Of a stretch of 55,191 nt of DNA, positions 25,218 through 33,195 are shown piece by piece. The translations under genes and the position numbers were made by a program. Under the pieces are notes generated by a model. It saw only the letters and a program-made list of their open reading frames with translations, did no database searches and had not been told where the DNA came from. The first letter of the stretch is position 1. Each line of letters opens with the position of its first letter. This stretch comes from Actinomycetota bacterium (GTDB lineage: Bacteria > Actinomycetota > Actinomycetes > Nanopelagicales > Nanopelagicaceae). The stretch is taken from contig JAPLAW010000054.1 of the NCBI GenBank assembly GCA_026393075.1, positions 1 through 55,191 on the forward strand. The letters are read 5' to 3'.

Positions 25218-25684
25218 TAGTTAGCCTCCAATTCGATCCAAATTAAGGATTCAGTATTGGTTGCTAAAAGCTCGTTACGTTGGTTGCGATAAGTGGCAGT
25301 ACTAAACATGGTTGCCATCGCAATGCCTTTGGAATTAACCCGCTCAGATATCTCATCAATCTTCCAAGTTACGTGCAAAACATCAGTGGCGTGAACGTAC
25401 TGGTGGAACTTATAGCTATTACCGCCACGCAATAATTTAGTGTTGGGAATTTCAATGTCCCAGAAATGACCAGCGTAGCCATCTTCATTCATGGGCAAGT
25501 TGGCATATTGATTGGTATCGCAAATTAAAGTAAGCGGTGCAATTTCACGAGCTGCATACATAGGGTTGTTGTCTTCAACCGCCAAAGCAAAATAACGACC
25601 AGAGGCAGTACCAAATGGTTCTGGTGCAATGTAGGTACGTTCGGTACCAACCATGGCCATAATTGCATCGGTTAACAGGGTCAT
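25217..25684 (-). CDS. MaoC N-terminal-like (FAS1-type dehydratase) hydratase subunit
   Basis: 155 residues. The FGTASGRYFALAVEDNNPMYAA region is characteristic of the MaoC N-terminal hot-dog domain (FAS1 dehydratase region), which usually lacks the catalytic Asp/His and binds CoA. The C-terminal half (YKFHQYVHATDVLHVTWKIDEISER) is consistent. It overlaps the RidA gene upstream by 4 bases and the MaoC gene downstream by one base. It is probably the non-catalytic partner in a heteromeric enoyl-CoA hydratase. Confidence 0.82.
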   Translation of the reverse strand: MTLLTDAIMAMVGTERTYIAPEPFGTASGRYFALAVEDNNPMYAAREIAPLTLICDTNQYANLPMNEDGYAGHFWDIEIPNTKLLRGGNSYKFHQYVHATDVLHVTWKIDEISERVNSKGIAMATMFSTATYRNQRNELLATNTESLIWIELEAN

Positions 25685-26874
25685 GGCAACACCGCTAACG
25701 GAAATACTTCCAGCAAGAATTCAGGACGCAATAGTGAATGACAGAGCGCGCCGGTTGATGATGGCCAAGGCTTAGTAAGTAAGTTCTCGCGCACTTTTGC
25801 GACTCCGCGATATTCCTTTAAGCCTTCAGGAACCACGTATTCAATGGTGTTTACGAGAGCTTCTGGGCCTACGCCGGCTTCGTTTAATACCAACAAAATT
25901 GCCTCGTAAGTTGATTGCGCTTGGGCAACGATATCGCCAGCATGCGTTGCTTCTTGCGTTTCCATATCAAGAGATGCAAACCCAGACATGTAAAGAGTTT
26001 TACCGGCAATAACACCTGGGGTGTATGACAAAGTGTCATAACGTTTCCAACCTGGATTAACACCTTTGAGTGGGTGGTGCGATGCAACTAAATCAATTGC
26101 TACTAGAGCCCCCGGCTGATGAAGTTGAGCCATTAAAATTCCACCAGCACCTGGGAATACACCTGCGCCACCAAGTAGCTCTTTACGCACTCGAGATGTC
26201 TTGCCATAAATAGTACGAGTCTCTGGCATTGAATAGTCATAAGTAGTTACTGCGTTATCAAGTGAAAGGCCAACTTGCGAGAGTAATTCGCCGCCGCGCT
26301 CTAAGCAATAACGATATTGCGCAACGAAATCACCTTCATGAACAACGTTGCCATCTTTATCAATTGGCAAAAGAGTTGGTAGAAATACTGAACCATCATG
26401 ACCTTCAGTAACTGTGCTACGAGCCCAAGTTAAATCATCGCCACTATTTAACTTTTTGCCACCACCTTTAGTTGTATAAACTTCAATCTCAATAAATGCT
26501 TCAGGGCGAAGCAATGCATCGACCATTACGGTGGTAATTGTTGGGGTGTGACCACTAAAGCGTGCGATGCGAACCGCTTGAGCTTCGGCGTAATGTGGCA
26601 AACCGCTAATCGTTACGTTTTCAACCACGCGAGTAATGTCAGCGAAAGTCATGCCCGCAGCTTCGAGAATGCACTCGATCTTGTCGTAGGCAGTATTGAC
26701 TTGATCGGTCATGCCGCCCACAACAATCATGCGCCCGGTTTCAGGGTTAAAGGTGCTAGCTGTGTGGCCAGAGATAAATGCATCAGTTTCTGTGGCCAGG
26801 CCTAAGCTAAATGTGTAATCAGAATATTTATACCAAGGGTAAACACTTGGTTCGATAGCCTTAAATTTACTCAT
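25681..26874 (-). CDS. Double RidA (YjgF) domain fusion protein
   Basis: 397 residues holding two RidA-like domains: about 25-140 (ASTFNPETGRMIVVGGMTDQVNTAYDKIECILEAAGMTFADITRVV, ending ALLRPEAFIEIEVYTT) and about 285-395 (KTLYMSGFASLDME, then EAGVGPEALVNTIEYVVPE, ending LLRPEFLLEVFPLAVLP). The Arg that makes archetypal RidA an imine deaminase (in a PARS-like motif) is not visible in either half, so this fits the uncharacterised Rid subfamilies. GGGAGG precedes the ATG. It may act on an enamine/imine intermediate or just bind a ligand. Confidence 0.8.
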   Translation of the reverse strand: MSKFKAIEPSVYPWYKYSDYTFSLGLATETDAFISGHTASTFNPETGRMIVVGGMTDQVNTAYDKIECILEAAGMTFADITRVVENVTISGLPHYAEAQAVRIARFSGHTPTITTVMVDALLRPEAFIEIEVYTTKGGGKKLNSGDDLTWARSTVTEGHDGSVFLPTLLPIDKDGNVVHEGDFVAQYRYCLERGGELLSQVGLSLDNAVTTYDYSMPETRTIYGKTSRVRKELLGGAGVFPGAGGILMAQLHQPGALVAIDLVASHHPLKGVNPGWKRYDTLSYTPGVIAGKTLYMSGFASLDMETQEATHAGDIVAQAQSTYEAILLVLNEAGVGPEALVNTIEYVVPEGLKEYRGVAKVRENLLTKPWPSSTGALCHSLLRPEFLLEVFPLAVLP

Positions 26875-26887
26875 TTGACCCTCCCTA

Positions 26888-28261
26888 TCAGCCTAAAGTA
26901 GCAATTTTCGCCGCAATTGTGGCGATCTGTGCCGCGCTTTCAATGTGCAATATCTCATCGGCTACTGCACTTGCGGCTTGGCTATTTGAACACTGCAATA
27001 GAAACTTTTCGATTAGCGCGGCTAAGATCAGTCGATTGTTTGGGCCACCCGCACTGGAAGCAACTTTGCCGGAAAAAGTGCGACCATCGGTAGTTGTTAT
27101 CTCAACAAATCCGGCAGCTGCTGCAGCGGCCGCAACCTCGCTCTTTTCAGAATATTCAAATTTTCTGGCCAGCGATATAACTTCAGGACGCTTGATGGAT
27201 TCAGGTTCAAAAGTATCAACAACTAGCGCGCCATCAATAAGCAGAGCTGCGACTGACCAAGGCAGCGAAAACTTTGCGTCATACGGAGTCTTTGGTTCAT
27301 TTTTTTCATTTCGCGGATGACAAACAATTTTCGCTGAATCCGGATGCACGATTGCTGAAATTTTTGCGATCTCGGCAATTGATACCCCGGTTGCTTTAGC
27401 ACTTGCCCAAGCAATCTTTACGGCATCAAGTGTTACATGCGATAACTGACAAGCAGGGTATGGCTTAATTGTTATTTGGGCACATTGCCAATCTTTTCCT
27501 AAATCTTTGGTAACGCTAGTGAAATCTGCTGGCCGATCACTGAGTGCGTTGAAGATTCCGTACTGTCCTTCGATTACTGACTCGGGGCCACTTGCGCCAT
27601 TAGCTGCCATGTTGGCAGCAGTGATCCCACCTTGCGCAGCAATACCAGGGTGAATCTGCTTAGTTGATGAACCCGTGTTTAAGAATTCCAGCAGACCGCC
27701 AGAAAAACTACCCGCAATTCCCATTGCATTAACGGTTTGCGCAACTGATAACTTCATCAACTTTGCTGCCACAACTGCCGCTGCAATAGTGCCGCAGACT
27801 TGAGTCGCATGTAAGCCACGCGCATGAAAACCATGCGGGGTTGCAGCGCCAAGTCGGCAAATAATTTCCAGACCTGCTGCGTAAGCCGTGATTACTTCTT
27901 CACCAGTTGCATTTAGTGATTCGCCCAGTGCCATAGCAACCGGCAAAGTCGGCGCAGTTGCATGCACCAGTCCCCCTGCATGAGTGTCATCAAAATCAAG
28001 CGCATGAATCAAGATGGCATTTACAAATGCGGCGGCAGGTACCGAAGTCTTGTTATTACTACCCCAAATAGTTGCAGCGCTGGATTCGCCGTATTGCGCA
28101 ACTGTTGCTGTGGCAGCTTTTGCAACTGCAGTTTTACGACCGCCAACTGCATCACCAAATCCATCTAGTGCATGTTCTTTTACAATGTTTTGAACGCTTG
28201 CAGGCAGGTCAGACCAAGTGAGTTTTAAGGCCCACTCTGCTAATTCCTGCGCGGTACTCAT
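26888..28261 (-). CDS. MmgE/PrpD family protein (second copy of the island)
   Basis: 457 residues. Family marks are VNAILIHALDFDDTHAGGLVHATAPTLPVAMAL (about 80-112), FHARGLHATQVCGTIAAA (about 145) and KPYPACQLSHVTLDA (about 265). The DFDDTH motif is shared with the copy at 17914. It lies between CaiB (overlap ATGA) and RidA, while the other copy lies after CaiB and a cyclase. Likely a dehydratase, decarboxylase or isomerase of a polycarboxylate-like intermediate; the reaction is unknown. Confidence 0.85.
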   Translation of the reverse strand: MSTAQELAEWALKLTWSDLPASVQNIVKEHALDGFGDAVGGRKTAVAKAATATVAQYGESSAATIWGSNNKTSVPAAAFVNAILIHALDFDDTHAGGLVHATAPTLPVAMALGESLNATGEEVITAYAAGLEIICRLGAATPHGFHARGLHATQVCGTIAAAVVAAKLMKLSVAQTVNAMGIAGSFSGGLLEFLNTGSSTKQIHPGIAAQGGITAANMAANGASGPESVIEGQYGIFNALSDRPADFTSVTKDLGKDWQCAQITIKPYPACQLSHVTLDAVKIAWASAKATGVSIAEIAKISAIVHPDSAKIVCHPRNEKNEPKTPYDAKFSLPWSVAALLIDGALVVDTFEPESIKRPEVISLARKFEYSEKSEVAAAAAAAGFVEITTTDGRTFSGKVASSAGGPNNRLILAALIEKFLLQCSNSQAASAVADEILHIESAAQIATIAAKIATLG

Positions 28262-29457
28262 TTGGCAGTAAATGCCTGATCTGCTGAAAGTTGCGCAACT
28301 GTTGCTGCGTCATATTTAAGCAAGTCAGCTAGTACGTAATCAGCATCTTCATTGCGTTGCGGTGCGCGACGATTATCCGTGCGAGCCGGACCAGCTTTTA
28401 CTGGCGTCGCAACTTGCTTAACTTTTCCGTAACGAGGGTGATCAGTTTCAATAATCATCTCGCGAGCAATTGTGTGTGGCTCAACTAAACTTTGCGCTAC
28501 GGTATTAATTGGTCCGCATGGAATTGATTCAGCATAAAGTTTTGGTAACCAGTAGTTAACGCTCTGCTTAGCCAGTATCTCTTCCAACATTGGAATCAGA
28601 ACATGCTTATTTTTTAACCGCGCTGCAAAGTTCACGAAACGCTCATCGGTAGCAAGTTCAGGGCGCTCAATAACTACGGTTAAACGTTGCCAGAACTTCT
28701 CTTTCGCACAGCCAACAATTAGCCAACCATCGGATGCTTGGAATGCTTGGAAAGGCACAAGTGACGGGTGAGCTGAATGATGTGTGCGAACTGGTTCGAA
28801 ACCAGCATTCAGATGCCAAGCAGCTGGATAAGTAAGCATTCCAATTGCAGTGTCATACAAACTCACATCACAATCCATGCCGACGCCATCGCGACGAGCT
28901 GCATGCAGCGCAACCAATAATGAAATTGCTGAAATTAAACCACCAGAATAATCAACCATTGATAAACCTGATTTTGTTGGCGGGCCATCTGGTTCGCCGG
29001 TTAAATCCATCCAGCCGGCTAAGCCTTGCAAAATATAGTCATAGCCTGGTTCTTGCGAGCGAGGCCCAGTCATACCAAAACCAGTTAATGAGCAACAAAC
29101 TATTTTTGGATTCAGGTGCTTCAAATCGTCATAAGTTATGCGCATCTTCTTAGGAACATCGCCACGCAAGTTGCTATAAACAACATCAGAGACTTTAACT
29201 AAATCTTCAAAGACAGCACGCCCGGCAGGAGTATTTAAATTAATTGAAATAGATCTCTTATTGCGGTTGAAAGATTCAAAGAATAAAGAATCCTCGCCTT
29301 CGGCATAAGGAGGCACGTACCGGCCAACATCGCCACCAACAGAGGGATCTTCAACTTTAATTACTTCAGCACCTAAATCAGCTAAATGAACGGTTGCAAA
29401 TGGACCAGCACCATACTGTTCAACTGAAAGAATTCGCACATCCGCTAATGGGAGCAT
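28258..29457 (-). CDS. Family III CoA-transferase (CaiB/BaiF), second copy
   Basis: 399 residues: LADVRILSVEQYGAGPFATVHLADLGAEVIKVEDPSVGGD at the start, NRNKRSISINLNTPAGR near 64, and the probable catalytic Asp 169 in SGLSMVDYSGG. The GPPTKSGLS context resembles succinyl-CoA-dependent transferases of this family. It sits 3 bases after the LLM oxidoreductase stop and overlaps the MmgE/PrpD start. It probably activates a carboxylic acid before the dehydrogenation/hydration steps encoded further on. Donor and acceptor are unknown. Confidence 0.9.
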   Translation of the reverse strand: MLPLADVRILSVEQYGAGPFATVHLADLGAEVIKVEDPSVGGDVGRYVPPYAEGEDSLFFESFNRNKRSISINLNTPAGRAVFEDLVKVSDVVYSNLRGDVPKKMRITYDDLKHLNPKIVCCSLTGFGMTGPRSQEPGYDYILQGLAGWMDLTGEPDGPPTKSGLSMVDYSGGLISAISLLVALHAARRDGVGMDCDVSLYDTAIGMLTYPAAWHLNAGFEPVRTHHSAHPSLVPFQAFQASDGWLIVGCAKEKFWQRLTVVIERPELATDERFVNFAARLKNKHVLIPMLEEILAKQSVNYWLPKLYAESIPCGPINTVAQSLVEPHTIAREMIIETDHPRYGKVKQVATPVKAGPARTDNRRAPQRNEDADYVLADLLKYDAATVAQLSADQAFTAK

Positions 29458-29460
29458 GAA

Positions 29461-30492
29461 TTAGCCTCGAACCAGGCTTGGAATCATTTCAATAATTTGA
29501 TTCTGAGCTTGGCGCACAGTGGCATTATCAAGGCCATGTGTTGGTGGGCTTAACTTAACGGTATTGGCTAAGCCCTCATATCGAGCAATCTTTTCAATGA
29601 CTTCGTCAGTATCTCCTGCCAGTGTCAATGCATCAACCATCTCATCTGGCACTACATCTGCTAAATCATCACTTGATACACCAGTTTTGAATTTGGCAAT
29701 TACCGCATTTTGTTGATCTAGCATTCCATGGAATTCAAAGAAGTCGGCATAAGTTTTAACAGTTGCATAGAAGCCAATTAGGCCCGCTGCCCAACGCTTA
29801 GCTTGCTTAGCATCTTTATCAATTGCGCAAGCCGCCGATACAACAACATCAAGATCTTTAGGCGCACGACCAGATTTTTCACGGCCTTCGGTTAGCCAAG
29901 GTCCAAGCATTTCGCCAAGATATTTTGGTGAACATAGTTCGTGTGAAATCCAACCATCGCCGATCTCGCCAGCAAGTTTGGTCATAACCGGGCCCATGCC
30001 ACCAAGATAAATAGGAATATTGGTACGAGCTGGCGTGAATGGGCGGGTAAAGCCACGAATATCAATGCGTTCGAATTCGCCTTCAAATGTCATTCGCTCA
30101 CCTAAATGTGATTGCGCCATGATCTGTCGCACGATCGCAACAGTCTCGCGAATATGTGCAACCGGCTTGCCCCAACGCGCATTGTGCCAATCTTGATTCA
30201 AGCGCTCTACTCCGCTACCTAAACCTAAAATGAATCTGCCATTACTCATCTCATCAAGATCAAGAGCTTCAAGCGCGGTAATCAATGGGCTGCGAGTAAA
30301 TGCCAACGCAATTGCAGTTCCAACACCGATAGTAGATGTGCCAGCGGCCATTGCTGCTGCAGCAATTGTTGCGCTGCGATGTAGTTCAGGAACCCAGACA
30401 ACTTCGGCGCCAGCTTTCTCAGCACGTTGTGCTGCATCAACTAACTCGGCGAGGGTTTCACCCCATGGTGCATAAGTTATTTTCAAACCCAT
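29461..30492 (-). CDS. LLM-class F420-dependent oxidoreductase, second copy
   Basis: 343 residues. Visible family features: LVDAAQRAEKAGAEVVWVPELHRSATIAAAAMAAGTSTIGVGTAI, DEMSNGRFILGLGSG and IPIYLGGMGPVMTKLAGEIGDGWISH, the pattern of F420-dependent N5,N10-methylene-H4MPT reductase-like LLM proteins. It is the first gene of the long minus operon, starting 46 bases from operator array F. Being first, it may carry out the entry oxidation or reduction. Its paralogue at 12146 is clearly divergent, so the two probably act on different intermediates. Confidence 0.85.
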   Translation of the reverse strand: MGLKITYAPWGETLAELVDAAQRAEKAGAEVVWVPELHRSATIAAAAMAAGTSTIGVGTAIALAFTRSPLITALEALDLDEMSNGRFILGLGSGVERLNQDWHNARWGKPVAHIRETVAIVRQIMAQSHLGERMTFEGEFERIDIRGFTRPFTPARTNIPIYLGGMGPVMTKLAGEIGDGWISHELCSPKYLGEMLGPWLTEGREKSGRAPKDLDVVVSAACAIDKDAKQAKRWAAGLIGFYATVKTYADFFEFHGMLDQQNAVIAKFKTGVSSDDLADVVPDEMVDALTLAGDTDEVIEKIARYEGLANTVKLSPPTHGLDNATVRQAQNQIIEMIPSLVRG

Positions 30493-30538
30493 GATTCAAA
30501 CTCCTCACTTGGCAGCGGTTTCGAAGCCAGATAGTCTT

Positions 30539-30562
30539 TTCCACCTATTGAGACGCTGTTCC
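30539..30562 (-). promoter_or_regulatory. Three-half-site operator array F in a divergent promoter
   Basis: On the minus strand: GGAA, 5 bases, TCTC, 7 bases, GGAA. Outer half-sites are perfect and the middle one matches 2 of 4, but the 26-base stretch agrees with array C at 20 positions. It lies between the LLM operon (start 30492) and the enoyl-CoA hydratase pair (start 30605), 46 and 42 bases from the two starts, so one site could control both. Confidence 0.6.
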
Positions 30563-30604
30563 AATAATGTAATTCTCTCTCATACGTGAAGGTAGGGCAA
30601 CCTT

Positions 30605-31402
30605 TTGAGTACTGATTCGACAGTAATAACTCGAGATCGTTCCGCCCTGTGGATCACCATCAATCGACCTGATGATTTAAATGCCTTAACTCCCGAGGTT
30701 ATTGCTGGCTTAAATAAAGCATGTGATGAAGTTGATAAGGATCAGAGCATTCGCGCTTTAGTTATTACTGGTTCATCCGGTGGAACAACTGAAAATTTCT
30801 CAGTTGGCATGGATATTAATTTTCTGGGCAAATGTTTTGCCGATATCGATGGCGTTTTTATTCCATTTGTAACTTCGGTACATAAACTTTTACTTCGTTT
30901 GGAATTTCTCGATGTACCAGTTATCGCTGCCGTTAATGGATTCGCTCGGGCCGGTGGTTTTGAAATGTTAGTTGCCGCCGACTTAGTGGTAATTGCAGAT
31001 GAAGCCCGAATCGGTGATCTGCACGTTGCTAGTGGTTTGCCACCTGGCGCCGGTGCCACCTTTCGTAGCCGCAACAAGCTAGGCGAACAACGCGCAAAAG
31101 CTTTGCTATTTAGCTCAGGTACTTTAACTGGGCCAGAAGCCGTCGCCGCAGGACTCGCACTTACCTCAGTCCCTCGCACAGAACTTAATGATGCAGTAAT
31201 GAAGTTAGTTTCAACCTTTAATAAGTCACCTCGTAATGCACTGGCAAAAACTAAAGCTGGTTTCACTCAAACCCAAGGTTTAACAAATAGTGCAAGCTGG
31301 GAAGTCGAGATTGGTTTGTTCCGTGATTTTCTGCTTAACGACCCAATGGCAGCTGAAGGTTTTAACTCATTTAAAGAGGGGCGGAAACCAAATTGGCTAT
31401 AA
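30605..31402 (+). CDS. Enoyl-CoA hydratase/isomerase (crotonase) family protein
   Basis: 265 residues. The start is TTG at 30605 with GAAGG about 11 bases upstream. Crotonase features are LWITINRPDDLNALTPEV, the oxyanion-hole strand FSVGMDINFL and NGFARAGGFEMLVAADLVVIADEARIGDLHVASGLPPGAG. The usual catalytic Glu positions around IGDLHVASGLPP differ from classical hydratases, so it could be an isomerase, hydrolase or ring-modifying crotonase. The 31393 gene overlaps its end by 10 bases. Confidence 0.83.
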   Translation: MSTDSTVITRDRSALWITINRPDDLNALTPEVIAGLNKACDEVDKDQSIRALVITGSSGGTTENFSVGMDINFLGKCFADIDGVFIPFVTSVHKLLLRLEFLDVPVIAAVNGFARAGGFEMLVAADLVVIADEARIGDLHVASGLPPGAGATFRSRNKLGEQRAKALLFSSGTLTGPEAVAAGLALTSVPRTELNDAVMKLVSTFNKSPRNALAKTKAGFTQTQGLTNSASWEVEIGLFRDFLLNDPMAAEGFNSFKEGRKPNWL

Positions 31403-31791
31403 CAACTCCAATCGAAGTCACTGAAGAGCTTCGCTCGACCTTAGTTCGACTTGGTAATTACACCCACCCACTATTTAGCGATCTCGAAGTAGCGAAGAAT
31501 TCAGGTATGTCAGCGCTGCCGCTACCTGGCCAAGCCCTGCTATTGCTTGCTGGTGGCGCTGCCGAGAACAGTGGACTGATTGATGATGCGATTGCTCTGG
31601 TTGGCTTAAGCGAAACACTTTTCTTGAAGCCCGCATTTGCTGGCGACTTCGTGACCCTAGAGCTAACTGAACTTGATCGAACCCCAACTTCCAAGGGTGA
31701 TAAAGCGATTGCAAACTTTGCGTGGGAAATTACGAACCAACGTGGTGAAATCTTGGCAACAACGACTGCCAAGATGTTAATGCGCGCTTAA
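31393..31791 (+). CDS. MaoC/hot-dog fold hydratase-like protein
   Basis: 132 residues, TTG start overlapping the end of the crotonase gene. The segment LRSTLVRLGNYTHPLFSDLEVAKNSGMSALPLPGQALLLLAGG follows the MaoC layout (an N-xx-HPLF motif in place of the usual D-xN-x-H), and SETLFLKPAFAGDFVTLELTEL matches the second half of the hot-dog. Probably an enoyl-CoA hydratase or a thioesterase-like partner of the crotonase. Its 3' end overlaps the opposing FAD gene by 15 bases. Confidence 0.75.
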   Translation: MAITTPIEVTEELRSTLVRLGNYTHPLFSDLEVAKNSGMSALPLPGQALLLLAGGAAENSGLIDDAIALVGLSETLFLKPAFAGDFVTLELTELDRTPTSKGDKAIANFAWEITNQRGEILATTTAKMLMRA

Positions 31792-33183
31792 ACGTTCGCC
31801 TAATAACTTTCCGAAAGTAATCGAAGGCATAACCAACATGCCACCAACAAATGATTGACCCATCGTTGCCGCAGAACCAAGTACTTCTCCTGCTGCATAA
31901 AGATTAGGAATCACTTCGCCATTGTTCTTGCGCACGCGCAGATCAGCATCAACATCAATACCTGAGAAGGTAATTAACGTGACTGCATGATTTTGTAGTG
32001 AGTAGAACGGACCCTTTTCAATTGGCGCTGGCCGGAACTTACGACCAAATTGATCTGGGCTACCAGCAGCTAAATCAGCGTTGTACTTTGCAACCGAAGC
32101 CTTTAACCCTGCAGCGCTAATGCCAGCATTTTTCGCAAGTTCTTCCAGTGTCTCGCCGGCAAACACGCCGGGCAGAACATTTGCCTGCTCTTTAAACTTA
32201 TCGATTGACCAATCAACCACCATTGGCTGACTGTTTTCCATTCCGACTGAATCGAAGATGGTCCAGAAAGTCATTGCTTCAATGCCAGTTAGCGCATGCT
32301 CTTTAATGTCAATACTTTCTTCATCTTCGGCAACCCAACGATTACCTGATTTATCAACATAGATTTCATAAGGTGGCCGCTCTGAGGCAACTAATAGAGG
32401 GCGATCAGTCCAGCGCACCCGGCCAGTGCCATCAGGTGAAGGCAGGCCACCAAAGGTAGGTAAATAAGTTCCGGCACCAGCAATAGCGGCGCCGATTTCG
32501 CGAGCCATCAAGATTCCGTCACCAGTTGAAGTTGGCCATGCCGCACTTACTAGAGTTGCTTTTTCTAACTCTTCAAAGAGTTCTGCATTAGCTCCAAAGC
32601 CGCCAGAAGCAAGCACAGTGTTATTCGCAGTTACTTTGCTGCCATCTGCAAGTTCAACTCCGGTTACGGCGCTATCTTTAGTTATCAAAGATTTAACTGC
32701 AGTATTTAAACGTAACTCGACATTGCCACCAGCAATTGCTTTTTCGAGCAGGGGACGCAGAACTTTGAGAATACTTCGGCCTGCCTCTGGCCCGTAATAA
32801 GTACGCGCTACTGAATACGGCTCATGGCCATAGACAATTCGAGGAGCTTCAGGTGCAAACTCAAAGTCATTATCTTCCAGCCAATCTAAACCTGGCGCGG
32901 CTAAATCGGTAGCCAAATTAACTAAATCTTTGCGTGCGCCCCCATTTGAAATGCGATCAATGTCTGCGCGATGCGACTCGACGCTATCTTCAATTCCTTT
33001 TTCTTTTTGGCGGCGAGTGCCAGCGGCTGACATATGACCACCAGAGGTGTGTAGCGAACCACCAATGTCATCGGCCTTATCTAGCAACAAAACTTTGGCG
33101 CCATTGTTTGCGGCTGCAACGGCACACGGAATACCTGCCGTACCAGCACCCACAATGATTAAGTCATAATCGTTGGCAGACAT
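31777..33183 (-). CDS. FAD-dependent oxidoreductase (fumarate reductase / 3-ketosteroid dehydrogenase-like)
   Basis: 468 residues, FAD_binding_2 family. Dinucleotide motif DLIIVGAGTAGIPCAVAAANNGAKVLLLDKADDIGGS, then LHTSGGHMSAAGT, a mid-domain VVLASGGFGANAELF-type strand and the C-terminal NLYAAGEVLGSAATMGQSFVGGM. Relatives include fumarate reductase, urocanate reductase, tricarballylate dehydrogenase and KstD, which add or remove hydrogen across a C=C next to a carbonyl or carboxylate. No secretion signal. It is followed by... that is, transcribed after the MDR reductase at 33196, 12 bases apart. Substrate unknown. Confidence 0.87.
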   Translation of the reverse strand: MSANDYDLIIVGAGTAGIPCAVAAANNGAKVLLLDKADDIGGSLHTSGGHMSAAGTRRQKEKGIEDSVESHRADIDRISNGGARKDLVNLATDLAAPGLDWLEDNDFEFAPEAPRIVYGHEPYSVARTYYGPEAGRSILKVLRPLLEKAIAGGNVELRLNTAVKSLITKDSAVTGVELADGSKVTANNTVLASGGFGANAELFEELEKATLVSAAWPTSTGDGILMAREIGAAIAGAGTYLPTFGGLPSPDGTGRVRWTDRPLLVASERPPYEIYVDKSGNRWVAEDEESIDIKEHALTGIEAMTFWTIFDSVGMENSQPMVVDWSIDKFKEQANVLPGVFAGETLEELAKNAGISAAGLKASVAKYNADLAAGSPDQFGRKFRPAPIEKGPFYSLQNHAVTLITFSGIDVDADLRVRKNNGEVIPNLYAAGEVLGSAATMGQSFVGGMLVMPSITFGKLLGERLSAH

Positions 33184-33195
33184 TGAATTACCTTT

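Noticed and set aside
17914-28261. Calling the two island MmgE/PrpD genes prpD
   Set aside because: The bona fide prpD sits with prpB and prpC at 50652; the island copies are shorter, divergent and lie with CoA-transferases, so only the family name is justified.
30742-31266. A 174-codon minus-strand ORF opposite the crotonase gene
   Set aside because: It is antisense to a well-supported enoyl-CoA hydratase family gene, has low-complexity Ser/Ala/Lys content and no ribosome site or family signature.
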